From NCBI GenBank assembly GCA_025055455.1, contig JANWXD010000014.1, forward strand, positions 1 to 64,000: a stretch of 64,000 bases of DNA. The letters are read 5' to 3'. Origin of the DNA: Bryobacteraceae bacterium. GTDB taxonomy: Bacteria; Acidobacteriota; Terriglobia; Bryobacterales; Bryobacteraceae. The notes below the pieces were generated by a model. The model worked only from the letters and a program-made list of their open reading frames with translations, ran no database searches and was not told where the DNA came from. The position numbers were made by a program, and so were the translations under genes. Below, in pieces: positions 25,978 to 34,224 of the stretch. Position 1 is the first letter of the stretch. The number at the start of each line of letters is the position of its first letter.

Positions 25978-26754
25978 CTATCCGGTCGCCGGATCGCGCG
26001 CCGCGGCCAGCGCCTGCTCCACCAGCCGCTCCATCCGCCGGTAGTGCGAGCCGCCCCAATACACGCGACCGCAGCCCGGGCAGCGCCAGAATTCTCGGTA
26101 GTGCTCGCGGCTGCGCGGCGGCAAATGATCCCACACCTCTTCCTTCCGCGCTTCCTCCAGCAACTCATTGCAGCGCAGGCACCGCACAAACGGCTTGACC
26201 GCCCCCGCTAAGTCGAATCGCCGCAGCACCTCGACAAGCTGCGCCCGCGGCTGCGTCTGGCGCACATAGTAGCCGTGGGTCACCGCGCTGCGTTTGAGCA
26301 GCTCCCGGTCGCGCGTCAACAGAATGCGGCGCTGTTCGGAGGCGCACCGGGCAAGCTCGTCGTCGGTGGAGTCCCTCTCGTGCACCGTGTCAAATCCGAG
26401 CATCCGCAGATACGCCGCCAGCCGCCCGAGGTGGCCATCCAGCACGAAACGCGCCTGACGCAGAGGCTGCGGCCGCACGCGCGTCACGCCGGCAATGTCG
26501 AAGGCTTCGAAGACAGGGTAGACACTGATGCGGTCGCCCCCCTCGACCAGATAACCGAAGTCCACCGGTTCGCCGTTGGCCAGCACTAGGTCCACTTCCG
26601 TGTGCGGCACGCCCGCGGCTTCGATCAGGTGCTTGACGCTCTGCCGGCCGCTGAAGGAATATTCGAACTCCCGCATGCGGCGCTCGGGCGGCAGGAAATC
26701 GTTGAGCTCCGCGTAAAAGCGAAAGCGGGCGGTTTTCACCTCGGTTGCATTCAT
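25978..26754 (-). CDS. Mut7-C RNase domain protein with N-terminal ubiquitin-like domain
   Basis: 258 residues. Residues 1-95 form the Mut7-C ubiquitin/ThiS-like fold (ARFRFYAELNDFL, ANGEPVDFGYLVEGGDRI). The rest is a Mut7-C PIN-like nuclease domain (RFVLDGHLGRLAAYLRMLGF, DDELARCASEQRRILLTRDR with acidic catalytic candidates) ending in a zinc ribbon (VRCLRCNELL ... RCPGCGRVYW). Its start overlaps the stop of the upstream reductase/polyferredoxin gene (ATGA at 26754-26751), so expression is probably translationally coupled. Related proteins are predicted RNases; the substrate is unknown. Confidence 0.85.
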   Translation of the reverse strand: MNATEVKTARFRFYAELNDFLPPERRMREFEYSFSGRQSVKHLIEAAGVPHTEVDLVLANGEPVDFGYLVEGGDRISVYPVFEAFDIAGVTRVRPQPLRQARFVLDGHLGRLAAYLRMLGFDTVHERDSTDDELARCASEQRRILLTRDRELLKRSAVTHGYYVRQTQPRAQLVEVLRRFDLAGAVKPFVRCLRCNELLEEARKEEVWDHLPPRSREHYREFWRCPGCGRVYWGGSHYRRMERLVEQALAAARDPATG

Positions 26755-29051
26755 CGCGTCGAGACACCCGCACCAGCCGGGGCGATTTGGACCAGCGGCG
26801 TCGCGGGCTTCACCGATCCGAACGACAGCACCCCCATCGGGCACACGGTCACGCAGATGCCGCATCCGATGCAGGAGCTGTTGAGATTGTTCAGCTCCTC
26901 CTGCTTCAGGGCGAACCGCATCACGTCAATGCCTACTTGACAATAGCGTGTGCACTCGCCGCAGGCGATGCATTTCTCGTTGGCCTGAATCGCGAACCGG
27001 CTGATCCGAAGGCGCGTATAGAGGGCGCTCCAATATTCGATCAGCTTGGCGAGCGGGCACCAGTAGCGGCACCAGATCCGGCCTCCAAAAAACGGATACA
27101 GCGTCACGGGGAGGATTCCCACCAGCCAGAGGTCCGCAATCCAACGGTACGCGCTCACACCGAACTCGGCCGGAGCCCGGAGCCAGCCAATGGAATCCCG
27201 TAACACCATGGCCAGCGTGATGGCCGCCGCTGCCCAAAGCACCGCTTTGTTCATGGCTTCCAGCCGGATGCTGGTTCTGCCTTTGGGCGCCAGATGCCGC
27301 CATCGGTCGCCCAGCGTCTCGGCCAGCCCGCCACAGCCGCAGATCCAGGAACAATAGCGCTTGCCGTGGAATAACGCCAAGACGGGCAGCACCACGAAGC
27401 TCAAAAGCACGCCCCAGACGACCCAAATCTGATGCGGTGCGCCGAAAAACGTGTAGAAAAACAGCGGCCAGGCGTACACCAGGCCGTAGGCGCGCCAAGC
27501 TTCGCCGGCGAACTTGGGGTCGTTGGCCAGCCGCGCGCCGACCCACTCGTACTCCACCGCCCAGCGAAACAGAAACTCCGGGATCAGAAAGAAGAAGGTC
27601 CACTGAAACGCCAGCAGGCTCACGTAACGCCACGTCTGGAACTTGTCTTTCCGGTCCAGGCCCCACCGCTTCATGGCCTGGAGGCCGAACACCGTCATCA
27701 CCGCCGTGTAGAGCACCGTGTACCAGAACGCCCACGGGCGGTCGAGGAACGAAAGGGCGCGATACCCCCAGTCGCGGAACGGCCAGAGCTCGTGGCCCTC
27801 GCCGAGCTTGACGCCGTAAACGGTGTAGGCCACCACAAAGGAAACTCCCAGCCACGAGAATCGACTGCCCCGGAGCCCCGACCGGACGAGCGCAGCAACG
27901 GCGGCGAGCGCGGCAGCGCCGCCGAGCCACCCCAAACCAGCCAACATCGGAATCCCGGTCCGGGAGCCCAAGATCCAGAGTCCGAGGAATGTGACCGCCA
28001 CCAGCGCGAGCGTGAGTGCCGGGCTTCCCGTCCAGTCCGTCTCCAGACGCAGGCCCAGCGACCGCAGGAATCGCGCCGGGGGCTCGGCGCCGATCAGCAC
28101 AAAGGCGCGGTCGTACGGCACCTCGAGCGTTTCGACCCGGTCGCCGTGTTCCACTTCCAGCCGGCAACTGACCGCGCCGAACTCGCGCACCCTCGAGCGG
28201 TACAGCACGCGAATCCGTCCCTCCGAGACCGCCTGCTCGAGCTTTCGGGCAAGCTCCGGCAACAGGCGGTGGAAGGCCGCGCCACGATAAGACAAAGTCA
28301 CGCGGTTGTGTTCCGCCAGAGCCAGCGCGGCTTCCGCTGCGCTGTTGCCTCCGCCCACCACCAAGATCTCTTCGCCGCGGTACTCCCTGGGGCTGTAGAG
28401 CCGGTGGTGGACGTTCGAGCGGTCCTCTCCCGGAACACCGAGCCGCCGCGGGTTGCCGCGCTGGCCTGTGGCCAGGATCACACGCCGCGCCCGGTACTCG
28501 CCGCGCGGAGTGCGTACTCGGAAGCCCTGGACGCCGCCCCGCTCGATGGCCGTGACGCCCTCTCGGACGCGCACGTCCAGGCGGTTTTCGCGGATGATCT
28601 CGTGCCAGCGCGCAAGCAGATCTTCCTTGCGCGCTCCCTCCAGCCAGAGCTTCCCTCGGGCTGGCCTTTCGGCCGGTTCCGCATAGACCCACTTGCCTTC
28701 GGGGAAGTCTTCGATCGTGCTGGCGACTTCGTTTTTCTCGAGCACGAGCACTCGCAGCCCTGCGTTGTGCAACGTGAGCGCGGCATTCAAGCCGGCCGCC
28801 CCCGCGCCCGCCACGATCACGTCGTAGACGCCGGGAGTTCGGGCGCGTGCGTCCGGCTGGGAGACGATGTGCGCCGCCACTTGATCGCCCTGCTCCATGG
28901 CGAGCTTCACGACGGGTGCGCCCGCCAGGTCTCCAATCACGTAAAGCCCCTTCACGTTGCTTTCGAAATGGCGGTCGAGCACCGGGCGCGGGGCAGGCGC
29001 GTCCGAACTGTCCCACAACTGCTTCCACCACCCCCGCAACCCTAAGTTCAT
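26751..29051 (-). CDS. FAD-dependent NAD(P)-binding reductase fused to membrane polyferredoxin
   Basis: 766 residues. Residues 72-335 form a thioredoxin-reductase-like flavoprotein with FAD motif VAGAGAAGLNAAL (80-92) and NAD(P) motif VVGGGNSAAEAAL (231-243), but no CxxC redox pair. The segment SNVKGLYVIGDLAGAP (31-46), which closes the FAD domain in TrxR/YpdA, is found before it, as in a circular permutation. Residues about 343-670 carry several membrane helices with NapH/CcoG-like Cys pairs (YCSWICGC 566-573; CRYWC 661-665), and the C-terminus has two 4Fe-4S sets, CIACGECTRYC (694-704) and CIGCGICVTVC (727-737). It probably moves NAD(P)H electrons to or across the membrane; the acceptor is unknown. 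The ATG at 29051 is chosen because the upstream frame is low-complexity. Confidence 0.85.
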   Translation of the reverse strand: MNLGLRGWWKQLWDSSDAPAPRPVLDRHFESNVKGLYVIGDLAGAPVVKLAMEQGDQVAAHIVSQPDARARTPGVYDVIVAGAGAAGLNAALTLHNAGLRVLVLEKNEVASTIEDFPEGKWVYAEPAERPARGKLWLEGARKEDLLARWHEIIRENRLDVRVREGVTAIERGGVQGFRVRTPRGEYRARRVILATGQRGNPRRLGVPGEDRSNVHHRLYSPREYRGEEILVVGGGNSAAEAALALAEHNRVTLSYRGAAFHRLLPELARKLEQAVSEGRIRVLYRSRVREFGAVSCRLEVEHGDRVETLEVPYDRAFVLIGAEPPARFLRSLGLRLETDWTGSPALTLALVAVTFLGLWILGSRTGIPMLAGLGWLGGAAALAAVAALVRSGLRGSRFSWLGVSFVVAYTVYGVKLGEGHELWPFRDWGYRALSFLDRPWAFWYTVLYTAVMTVFGLQAMKRWGLDRKDKFQTWRYVSLLAFQWTFFFLIPEFLFRWAVEYEWVGARLANDPKFAGEAWRAYGLVYAWPLFFYTFFGAPHQIWVVWGVLLSFVVLPVLALFHGKRYCSWICGCGGLAETLGDRWRHLAPKGRTSIRLEAMNKAVLWAAAAITLAMVLRDSIGWLRAPAEFGVSAYRWIADLWLVGILPVTLYPFFGGRIWCRYWCPLAKLIEYWSALYTRLRISRFAIQANEKCIACGECTRYCQVGIDVMRFALKQEELNNLNSSCIGCGICVTVCPMGVLSFGSVKPATPLVQIAPAGAGVSTR

Positions 29052-29192
29052 GGCGCGACTGGGATCCTGCCCTGGTCCCAGAATAGCCCATGGCTCGCCG
29101 CGGCCGTGAGAGACGCCCAAACTTCGGTGAGAACTCCGGCGGCCTCGGCGCACGTTTCTCATGGAGGCGCGTCCCCATTGTCCGGGTTGCGT

Positions 29193-29669
29193 GTGCCCCT
29201 TGCACGCGGCCGCTGGTGCTGGCGCGGGGGGGTTCTGCTGGCTTCCGCCGGCATGTTGCTCGCCGCCGAGTGGCGCGGCGGACGGGCAGATTACGTCGGC
29301 GGGACCAGCGAGGCCCTCCAGCCCGACACGGAGGGCCTCATCTACACCGCACACCCCGAATGGTTCTTGTTTCAGACCCGCAAGACCGTAATCCGCGTGC
29401 CTTACGAGCGCATCAACTTGCTCGAGTACGGACAAAACGTCAGCCGCCGTTATGCCCTGGCCATTCTGGTGTCGCCCCTGCTGTTGCTCAGCAAGAAGCG
29501 CACGCATTTCCTGACGGTGGGTTTTCAGGACGAATTCGGACGCCAGCAGGCCCTGGTGTTCCGGGTGGACAAGAAGGACGTGCGCGCGGTGCTGGCGGCG
29601 CTCGAGGCGCGCACTGGCCTCCGCGTGCAATACCAGGACGAGGAGGCGCGCAAGGCAGGCAAAGGATGA
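29193..29669 (+). CDS. Hypothetical exported or membrane-anchored protein
   Basis: About 158 residues. The GTG at 29193 gives an N-terminal signal-like segment (RGGVLLASAGMLLAAEW). The body contains a second hydrophobic stretch (YALAILVSPLLLLS) within a PH/GRAM-like beta pattern (FQTRKTVIRVPYERINLLEY, FLTVGFQDEFGRQQALVFRV). The start is uncertain because the frame is open back to 29106. Its stop overlaps the next gene's start (ATGA), so the two are coupled. No named family recognised. Confidence 0.65.
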   Translation: MPLARGRWCWRGGVLLASAGMLLAAEWRGGRADYVGGTSEALQPDTEGLIYTAHPEWFLFQTRKTVIRVPYERINLLEYGQNVSRRYALAILVSPLLLLSKKRTHFLTVGFQDEFGRQQALVFRVDKKDVRAVLAALEARTGLRVQYQDEEARKAGKG

Positions 29670-30265
29670 GACCCGCGCTGCTGGTCACACTCGCCCTGGC
29701 GGCGGCTCAGGAACCGCCCAAGCCGCGGCCCTCCTCCATCGAGGAGCAGACGCTGCTGCGCCTCCTCGAGGTGCGCCGGGTCTACGTGGACCGCTTGACC
29801 GGCGGGGAAACGGCGGCGCAAATTCGCGACATGATCATCAGCAGCCTTCAGGCGGCCCGGCTGTTCATTATCACGGAGAACGAGGAGCGCGCCGATGCCT
29901 TTCTGCGCGGTTCCGCGGAGGACCTGGTTTTCACCGACACCTATTCCTCGAGCGAGAGCGTGACCGCCCGGGCCACGCTGGGCGCCGGCGCTGATCCGGA
30001 TCGTTCTGCCCGCGACCGCCGCAGCCGATACGCAGGCGTGAGCGTCGGCGAGCACGAAGCCACGCGCATCGCCGAGCGTAAGCACGAGGCAGTAGCCGCC
30101 GTGCGGTTGGTGAGCCGCGACGGCGACGTGCTGTGGTCCACGACTCAGGAAAGTACGGGGGCGAAGTTCCGCGGGGCGAGCGCCGACGTCGCCGACAAGG
30201 TCACTCGACAGCTCCTCCGGGACTTCGAGCGGGCGCGCGCGCTGCGGCAATCTCAAGGAAAATAA
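29666..30265 (+). CDS. Hypothetical exported protein
   Basis: 199 residues with a short signal peptide (MRPALLVTLALAAAQEP). Conserved-looking core: VRRVYVDRLTGGETAAQIRD, MIISSLQAARLFIITENEER, ADAFLRGSAEDLVFTD, VRLVSRDGDVLWSTTQES. The pattern (a fixed anchor strand, then 'SLQAARLFIITENEERADAFLRG') resembles periplasmic CsgG/TolB-N-like regulatory lipoproteins of acidobacteria, but I would not name it. It is coupled to the upstream gene by a 4-bp overlap and followed by the promoter at 30314. Confidence 0.7.
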   Translation: MRPALLVTLALAAAQEPPKPRPSSIEEQTLLRLLEVRRVYVDRLTGGETAAQIRDMIISSLQAARLFIITENEERADAFLRGSAEDLVFTDTYSSSESVTARATLGAGADPDRSARDRRSRYAGVSVGEHEATRIAERKHEAVAAVRLVSRDGDVLWSTTQESTGAKFRGASADVADKVTRQLLRDFERARALRQSQGK

Positions 30266-30313
30266 GAACTTAAGGTCCTAGAAAAATTTTTTCCGATTCG
30301 GGCCGCCTGGGAC

Positions 30314-30342
30314 TAGACAAACGGATGTGTTTGTCTTATAAT
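30314..30342 (+). promoter_or_regulatory. Near-consensus sigma70 promoter
   Basis: TAGACA (30314-30319), 17-bp spacer, perfect TATAAT (30337-30342). The predicted start near 30349 lies about 95 nt upstream of a strong intrinsic terminator, outlining a short transcription unit. Confidence 0.75.
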
Positions 30343-30348
30343 GAAGGC

Positions 30349-30446
30349 AACGCCATAGAGTAGCATCCCCGGCGACGAGGCCCAGCTCGTCGCCAGCCCC
30401 TCTGAGTGAAAGCCCCCGGGGGGCCCAGACCCCCGGGGGCTTTTTC
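30349..30446 (+). ncRNA. Candidate small RNA or transcription attenuator
   Basis: About 98 nt between the promoter at 30314 and the terminator at 30410. A first hairpin, GGCGACGAG (30371-30379) with CTCGTCGCC (30386-30394), has loop GCCCAG. The second hairpin is the terminator, whose loop is GCCCAGA, so both loops present the same hexamer. No open frame of note is inside. Because the Tat-exported dehydrogenase starts at 30550 on the same strand, this may instead be its attenuated leader: CCCCGG at 30367-30372 could pair with CCGGGG in the terminator's left arm. Confidence 0.5.
30410..30446 (+). terminator. Strong intrinsic terminator
   Basis: A perfect 13-bp GC-rich stem (30410-30422 with 30430-30442), 7-nt loop, and a run of T at 30441-30445. 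It closes the short RNA unit started by the promoter at 30314. Confidence 0.8.
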
Positions 30447-30549
30447 TGTGCGTGCCCTCGGCACTTGGTTTGACAACCCCGTCCGGGCTTCGTACGCTTG
30501 GGAGAAGCGAGCCCAGTCACTTGAGCTCGCCTCGCAGGGAGGTTTTCCA

Positions 30550-31887
30550 ATGTCGAATCGCAACCGTACGCGGCGCGAATTCCTCGCAACCAGCGCCTCG
30601 TTAACCGGCACGGCTGCCCTTGCCCAGACCGGACGCATCCTTGGTGCCAACGACCGGATCAACGTAGGGGTCATCGGCGTCGGGATCCGAGGCCTCGGCC
30701 TCGCGCGCACGATCCTGCACCGCGCCGAAATGAAGGGTGACGTGCGGCTGGCGGCCATCAGCGACATCTACGCCCGGCGCACGGAAGCCGCGCGCCAGGC
30801 AGCCCGTCTGGAGACCAAAGACGTCCACCGGGACTACCGCGACTTGCTAGCTCGCCCCGACGTGGACGCCGTCTTCATCGTGACGCCGGACCACTGGCAC
30901 GCCCGGATGGCGATCGAAGCTATGGACCGCGGCAAGGACGTGTACCTGGAAAAGCCCATGACCCTCACCATCGAGGAGGCCCGTCAAGTCGCCGAAAAAG
31001 TTCGGCAGACCGGCCGGGTGCTTCAAATCGGCAGCCAGCACCTTTCCGACAAGCGCTACCACCGGGCGCGGGAAGTCGTCGAAAAAGGCTGGATCGGCGA
31101 AGTGCTCTGGGCGCAGACCACGTATTCCCGCAACTCCGTCTGGGGCGAGTGGAACTACCGGGTTGACGAAGGCGTGACCGCCGAAGACGTGGGCTGGAAG
31201 GACTTCCTCGGACCGGCGCCCCAGCGCCCCTTCGACCCGGACCGCTACTTCCGCTGGCGCAAGTACTGGGATTACTCGGGAGGCATCGCCACCGATCTTT
31301 TCTTCCACCGCCTGGCACCGCTGCGCTTCATCATGGGCATCGAATTTCCCACGCGTGTGGCGGGTGCCGGCGGCATCTACGTCCACAAGGACCGCGAGGT
31401 GCCCGACACCTACGCCACCATCGTGGAGTACGCCAACAACTACTGCGTTATCAGCAGCTCGATGGCCAATGCCGCCGCCAACCGCTACCTCCAGACCGTA
31501 ATTTACGGCCACAAAGGCACCATCACCTTCGACGAGAACGTGGTCATCGTCGAGCCGGAATGGCAGTTCGAACGGGAGTTCGTCGAGAAAGCCGGCTCTT
31601 CCAAGGTCTACCTCGAGGTGCCGCCCCATAACCTCGACGCCGAGCACGTGGACAATTTCCTCACCTGCATGCGCACTCGCCAAAAGCCCATCTTCGACGC
31701 CGACTTCGGCTACAAAATCATGGCGGCGATCAAGCTCGGTGTCGACAGCTATCGCGAGGGGAAACTCATGCTCTGGGATCCGGAGCGCGAGCGGCTTCTC
31801 AGCCAAGCGCCGGCGCGGCCCAGCTACGCCGGGGACGGCAAAAACCGCGAGGAGCCCCGTCCACCCTTCGGATTCCGCCGCATCTGA
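30550..31887 (+). CDS. Tat-exported Gfo/Idh/MocA family oxidoreductase
   Basis: 445 residues. A twin-arginine signal (TRREFLATSASLTGTAAL) precedes a Rossmann domain (INVGVIGVGIRGLGLA), the EKP signature DVYLEKPMTLTIEEARQVA and the C-terminal domain with DYSGGIATDLFFHRLAPLRF. Tat export lets the enzyme leave the cytosol with NAD(P) already bound. Family members act on sugars and cyclitols, and such exported forms are abundant in Solibacter-type and planctomycete genomes. The ATG at 30550 has GGGAGG upstream; the preceding open frame overlaps the terminator hairpin and is not coding. Confidence 0.9.
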   Translation: MSNRNRTRREFLATSASLTGTAALAQTGRILGANDRINVGVIGVGIRGLGLARTILHRAEMKGDVRLAAISDIYARRTEAARQAARLETKDVHRDYRDLLARPDVDAVFIVTPDHWHARMAIEAMDRGKDVYLEKPMTLTIEEARQVAEKVRQTGRVLQIGSQHLSDKRYHRAREVVEKGWIGEVLWAQTTYSRNSVWGEWNYRVDEGVTAEDVGWKDFLGPAPQRPFDPDRYFRWRKYWDYSGGIATDLFFHRLAPLRFIMGIEFPTRVAGAGGIYVHKDREVPDTYATIVEYANNYCVISSSMANAAANRYLQTVIYGHKGTITFDENVVIVEPEWQFEREFVEKAGSSKVYLEVPPHNLDAEHVDNFLTCMRTRQKPIFDADFGYKIMAAIKLGVDSYREGKLMLWDPERERLLSQAPARPSYAGDGKNREEPRPPFGFRRI

Positions 31888-31893
31888 GGCCGG

Positions 31894-32433
31894 CTAGCGG
31901 ACCGCGGCAGGTACCGCCGTCAGCACGGAGATCGCAGCGCGGCAAAAAGCCGGCAGGTCGTCGGGCTTCCGTGAGGTCACCAAGTTGCGATCGACGACCA
32001 CTTCGGCGTCCTCGTAAATCGCTCCCGCGTTCACGACGTCGTCCTTGATCGCCGAAAAGCAGGTGACGCGCCGGCCTTTGAGGATCCCCGCCGAGCACAG
32101 CACCCAACCCGCATGACAAATTGCGGCCACCAGCTTGCTCTCGGCATCCATGTCCCGGACAAACTGGAGGGCGGCCGGGTACCGCCGGATCAGGTCGGGC
32201 GCGTAACCGCCCGGGATCACGACGCCGTCGAACTCCGCGGCGCGAACCTGATCGTAGGAGCGGTCGGAAACAATAGGGTAGCCGTACTTGCCTGTGTACT
32301 TCTCACCGGCGGCCGCGCCCACACTCACCACTTCCGCGCCGGCCTCCTTGAATCGGTAGTACGGATACCAGACCTCCAGGTCTTGATAGATATTGTCCAC
32401 GAGGATTGCGATTCGTTTTCCTGCCAGTTCCAT
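31894..32433 (-). CDS. DJ-1/PfpI family protein
   Basis: 179 residues, single DJ-1/PfpI domain: KRIAILVDNIYQDLEVWYPY with the acidic partner residue, DGVVIPGGYAPDLIRR, and the nucleophile elbow VAAICHAGWVLCSAG with the reactive Cys. Related proteins are deglycases, glyoxalases or chaperones, so a stress-protection role is likely but not specific. The ATG at 32433 follows GGGAGGG. It converges with the Tat-exported dehydrogenase gene. Confidence 0.9.
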   Translation of the reverse strand: MELAGKRIAILVDNIYQDLEVWYPYYRFKEAGAEVVSVGAAAGEKYTGKYGYPIVSDRSYDQVRAAEFDGVVIPGGYAPDLIRRYPAALQFVRDMDAESKLVAAICHAGWVLCSAGILKGRRVTCFSAIKDDVVNAGAIYEDAEVVVDRNLVTSRKPDDLPAFCRAAISVLTAVPAAVR

Positions 32434-32736
32434 ATGCCCTCCCAGCGCGTCTTGGTTCATGACGGCGCGCAAGGCGCGGCGGAGGAACTCGGGTTCAGCA
32501 GTCACCCGTCGCACGACCGGTGCCACCTGCGGCGAGGGCCGTTCCGCTTTTCCTCAGCACCCGCGCCCTTATTTTACCCTGGCCCGACCCGTCGTTCTCG
32601 GCCAGCTGCACGGATTCCTCGCACCGTTTCGGCTGACCCGCTCAGGCGCAAACCACATCCGCTGGTCCAGATGCCGGCTCGCGGTTTGTGCTGCCCTCTT
32701 AGCCGACGGATCCACTCCGCGCGCAGACCCGGCACG
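32434..32736. other. Intergenic stretch with no recognisable gene
   Basis: Between two minus-strand genes. Short frames on the plus strand are rich in Arg/Ser/Pro and lack ribosome sites. It should hold the promoter for the PfpI-like gene, but I could not pick a convincing pair of boxes. Confidence 0.45.
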
Positions 32737-33210
32737 CTACAACAGCTTCACTACGGCCTTTTCGACCTCGTTGAGATCCGCTTCTCCGACGAAGGATCGC
32801 ACTAAGCGACCCCGACGGTCATAAAGGAAAAGGGCGGGCAGCGCCCCGCTCCACTTCGGATCGACCGAAACGATGAACTTCTCATCGTCGGCGACGCGCT
32901 TCAAGTAGCCAGGAAAGCTCACGCCAGCTTTGCGGAGAAAAGCGAGAGCCTTGCCTTCATCCTCGGGTTCGTCGCAGGAAACCGGAACGAGGCGAAGCCC
33001 CCGGGAGCGGTACTTCGCCTCGAGCTTGACCAACTGGGGCAATTCTTCCAGGCACGGCGCGCACCATGTGGCCCAGAAATCCACCAGCACGACTTGACCT
33101 CTGTAGGAGGCCAGCACCTGCCGGTAGATCTTCTCGTCCAGAGGGGCCAGACGCGCCGTTGCCGCGCCTGTCGCGGCGGCCACGAGCCCCACGAACGCCA
33201 GGCGCTTCAC
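32737..33210 (-). CDS. TlpA/ResA-like thioredoxin-fold protein
   Basis: 157 residues with an N-terminal signal or anchor (MKRLAFVGLVAAATGAATA) and the active site FWATWCAPCLEELPQL (WCxPC). Periplasmic proteins of this type reduce disulfides, for example during cytochrome c maturation. Its start overlaps the stop of the peroxiredoxin-like gene upstream (33207-33210), so the two thioredoxin-fold proteins are coupled and may work as a pair. Confidence 0.9.
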   Translation of the reverse strand: MKRLAFVGLVAAATGAATARLAPLDEKIYRQVLASYRGQVVLVDFWATWCAPCLEELPQLVKLEAKYRSRGLRLVPVSCDEPEDEGKALAFLRKAGVSFPGYLKRVADDEKFIVSVDPKWSGALPALFLYDRRGRLVRSFVGEADLNEVEKAVVKLL

Positions 33211-33782
33211 GTGGCTTTCTTGACGCGCTTGATCGTGCAGCCGAAGGCCTTCGTCTCCGGGCGCTCGACCTCCTTGCCGGCCAACAGGGCGTCCAGCGCC
33301 AGCCGCAACCCCGGATGCTTGACGTCGCCCTTGCGGGAGTCGTCAATGTAGCCGTGGTAGCGGATGGTGCCCGTCTTGTCCAACACGAACACCTCGGGCG
33401 TAAACTGCGCGGCGAACCGGTCGGCAATCTTGTTGTCGGGATCCTTGTACACGGCGAATTGGAAGCCGTTCTTGATCCGGTGCTGCTCCACCTCCTCGGC
33501 CGGCTCCGTGTGGTTGGAGTTGATGGCGACGAATTTCACACCCTTCGACGCATAGTCCGAGTAGATCGCTTTCATCCGCTCGTTGTAGTCATTGGAGATC
33601 GGGCACTGTGTGGCGATGAACAGGATCACCGTCACATCGCCCTTCAGGCTCGAAAACTGGACCGCTTTCCCCTTGGTGTCGTACAGGGTGAAATCGTCCA
33701 CTTTCGAGCCCAGCTTGAAGTCCTGGCCGAAGGCCACCGCAGCCAAGCCCACGATCAACGAGATCAACACAATTCTTCTCAT
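33207..33782 (-). CDS. Exported redoxin (AhpC/TSA-type thioredoxin fold)
   Basis: 191 residues with a signal peptide (MRRIVLISLIVGLAAVAFG). The redoxin core has FIATQCPISNDYNERM, where a single Cys precedes Pro as in peroxiredoxin-like proteins, then FVAINSNHTEPAEEV and TPEVFVLDKTGTIRYHGYID. A late Cys in AFGCTIKRV is typical of this subgroup and may resolve the first. The TlpA-like protein encoded next could recycle it. The ATG at 33782 has GGGAGGGAA upstream. Confidence 0.85.
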   Translation of the reverse strand: MRRIVLISLIVGLAAVAFGQDFKLGSKVDDFTLYDTKGKAVQFSSLKGDVTVILFIATQCPISNDYNERMKAIYSDYASKGVKFVAINSNHTEPAEEVEQHRIKNGFQFAVYKDPDNKIADRFAAQFTPEVFVLDKTGTIRYHGYIDDSRKGDVKHPGLRLALDALLAGKEVERPETKAFGCTIKRVKKAT

Positions 33783-33815
33783 GTGTTCCCTCCCAGACGC
33801 CGGCCCCGAAGCCGG

Positions 33816-34172
33816 CTATTTTTTTGATGCCAGTTTCAAATTGATAACCGCTTTGCGCCGCGAGTCAAAGACGCTCAGCGTCTTGGTGTCGCTGGCGGCT
33901 TCTCCGTGCTCGGCTCGGAGTTCGTAATCCACATCCGTGCTCAAGCCGTGAAAGTAGTAGGTCCCATCGCGCTGGGTGACGAACGAGCGCACTTGCAACG
34001 TCTTGAGATTTTTCAACTTGACGATCGCCCCTTCGACGGGCTGGTCGTTGGCGTCGTAGACGGCTCCCTGCACGGACCGCACATTGGGATCTTCCCGCGG
34101 CTTGCCCCGTTGCGCGGCCCACAGCGAGCCGATCCCGACTACCAATGCACAAGCAACGGCGAGCAGTCGCAC
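33816..34172 (-). CDS. Small exported carboxypeptidase-regulatory-domain protein
   Basis: About 118 residues: signal peptide (MRLLAVACALVVGIGSLWAA) and one transthyretin-like domain (VRSVQGAVYDANDQPVEGAI, DGTYYFHGLSTDVDYELRAE). This is the same small fold found at the N-terminus of the TonB-dependent receptor at 17.7 kb, here free-standing. I chose the GTG at 34172 for the signal peptide and the GGGAGG upstream; GTG 34181 is an alternative. Function is unknown; free-standing copies may be matrix or structural proteins. Confidence 0.7.
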   Translation of the reverse strand: MRLLAVACALVVGIGSLWAAQRGKPREDPNVRSVQGAVYDANDQPVEGAIVKLKNLKTLQVRSFVTQRDGTYYFHGLSTDVDYELRAEHGEAASDTKTLSVFDSRRKAVINLKLASKK

Positions 34173-34224
34173 GCCGGACACATCCTCCCTTGCTTTGACG
34201 AACAGAGCGCTTCCGAGGTAACGC

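Noticed and set aside
27432-29045. 537-codon plus-strand open frame
   Set aside because: Exactly antisense to the reductase/polyferredoxin fusion, which has clear motifs; the translated product is low-complexity and rich in Arg/Pro/Gln.
30406-30549. In-frame extension of the Tat-exported dehydrogenase
   Set aside because: It would run through the intrinsic terminator hairpin; the ATG at 30550 has a ribosome site and starts the Tat signal.
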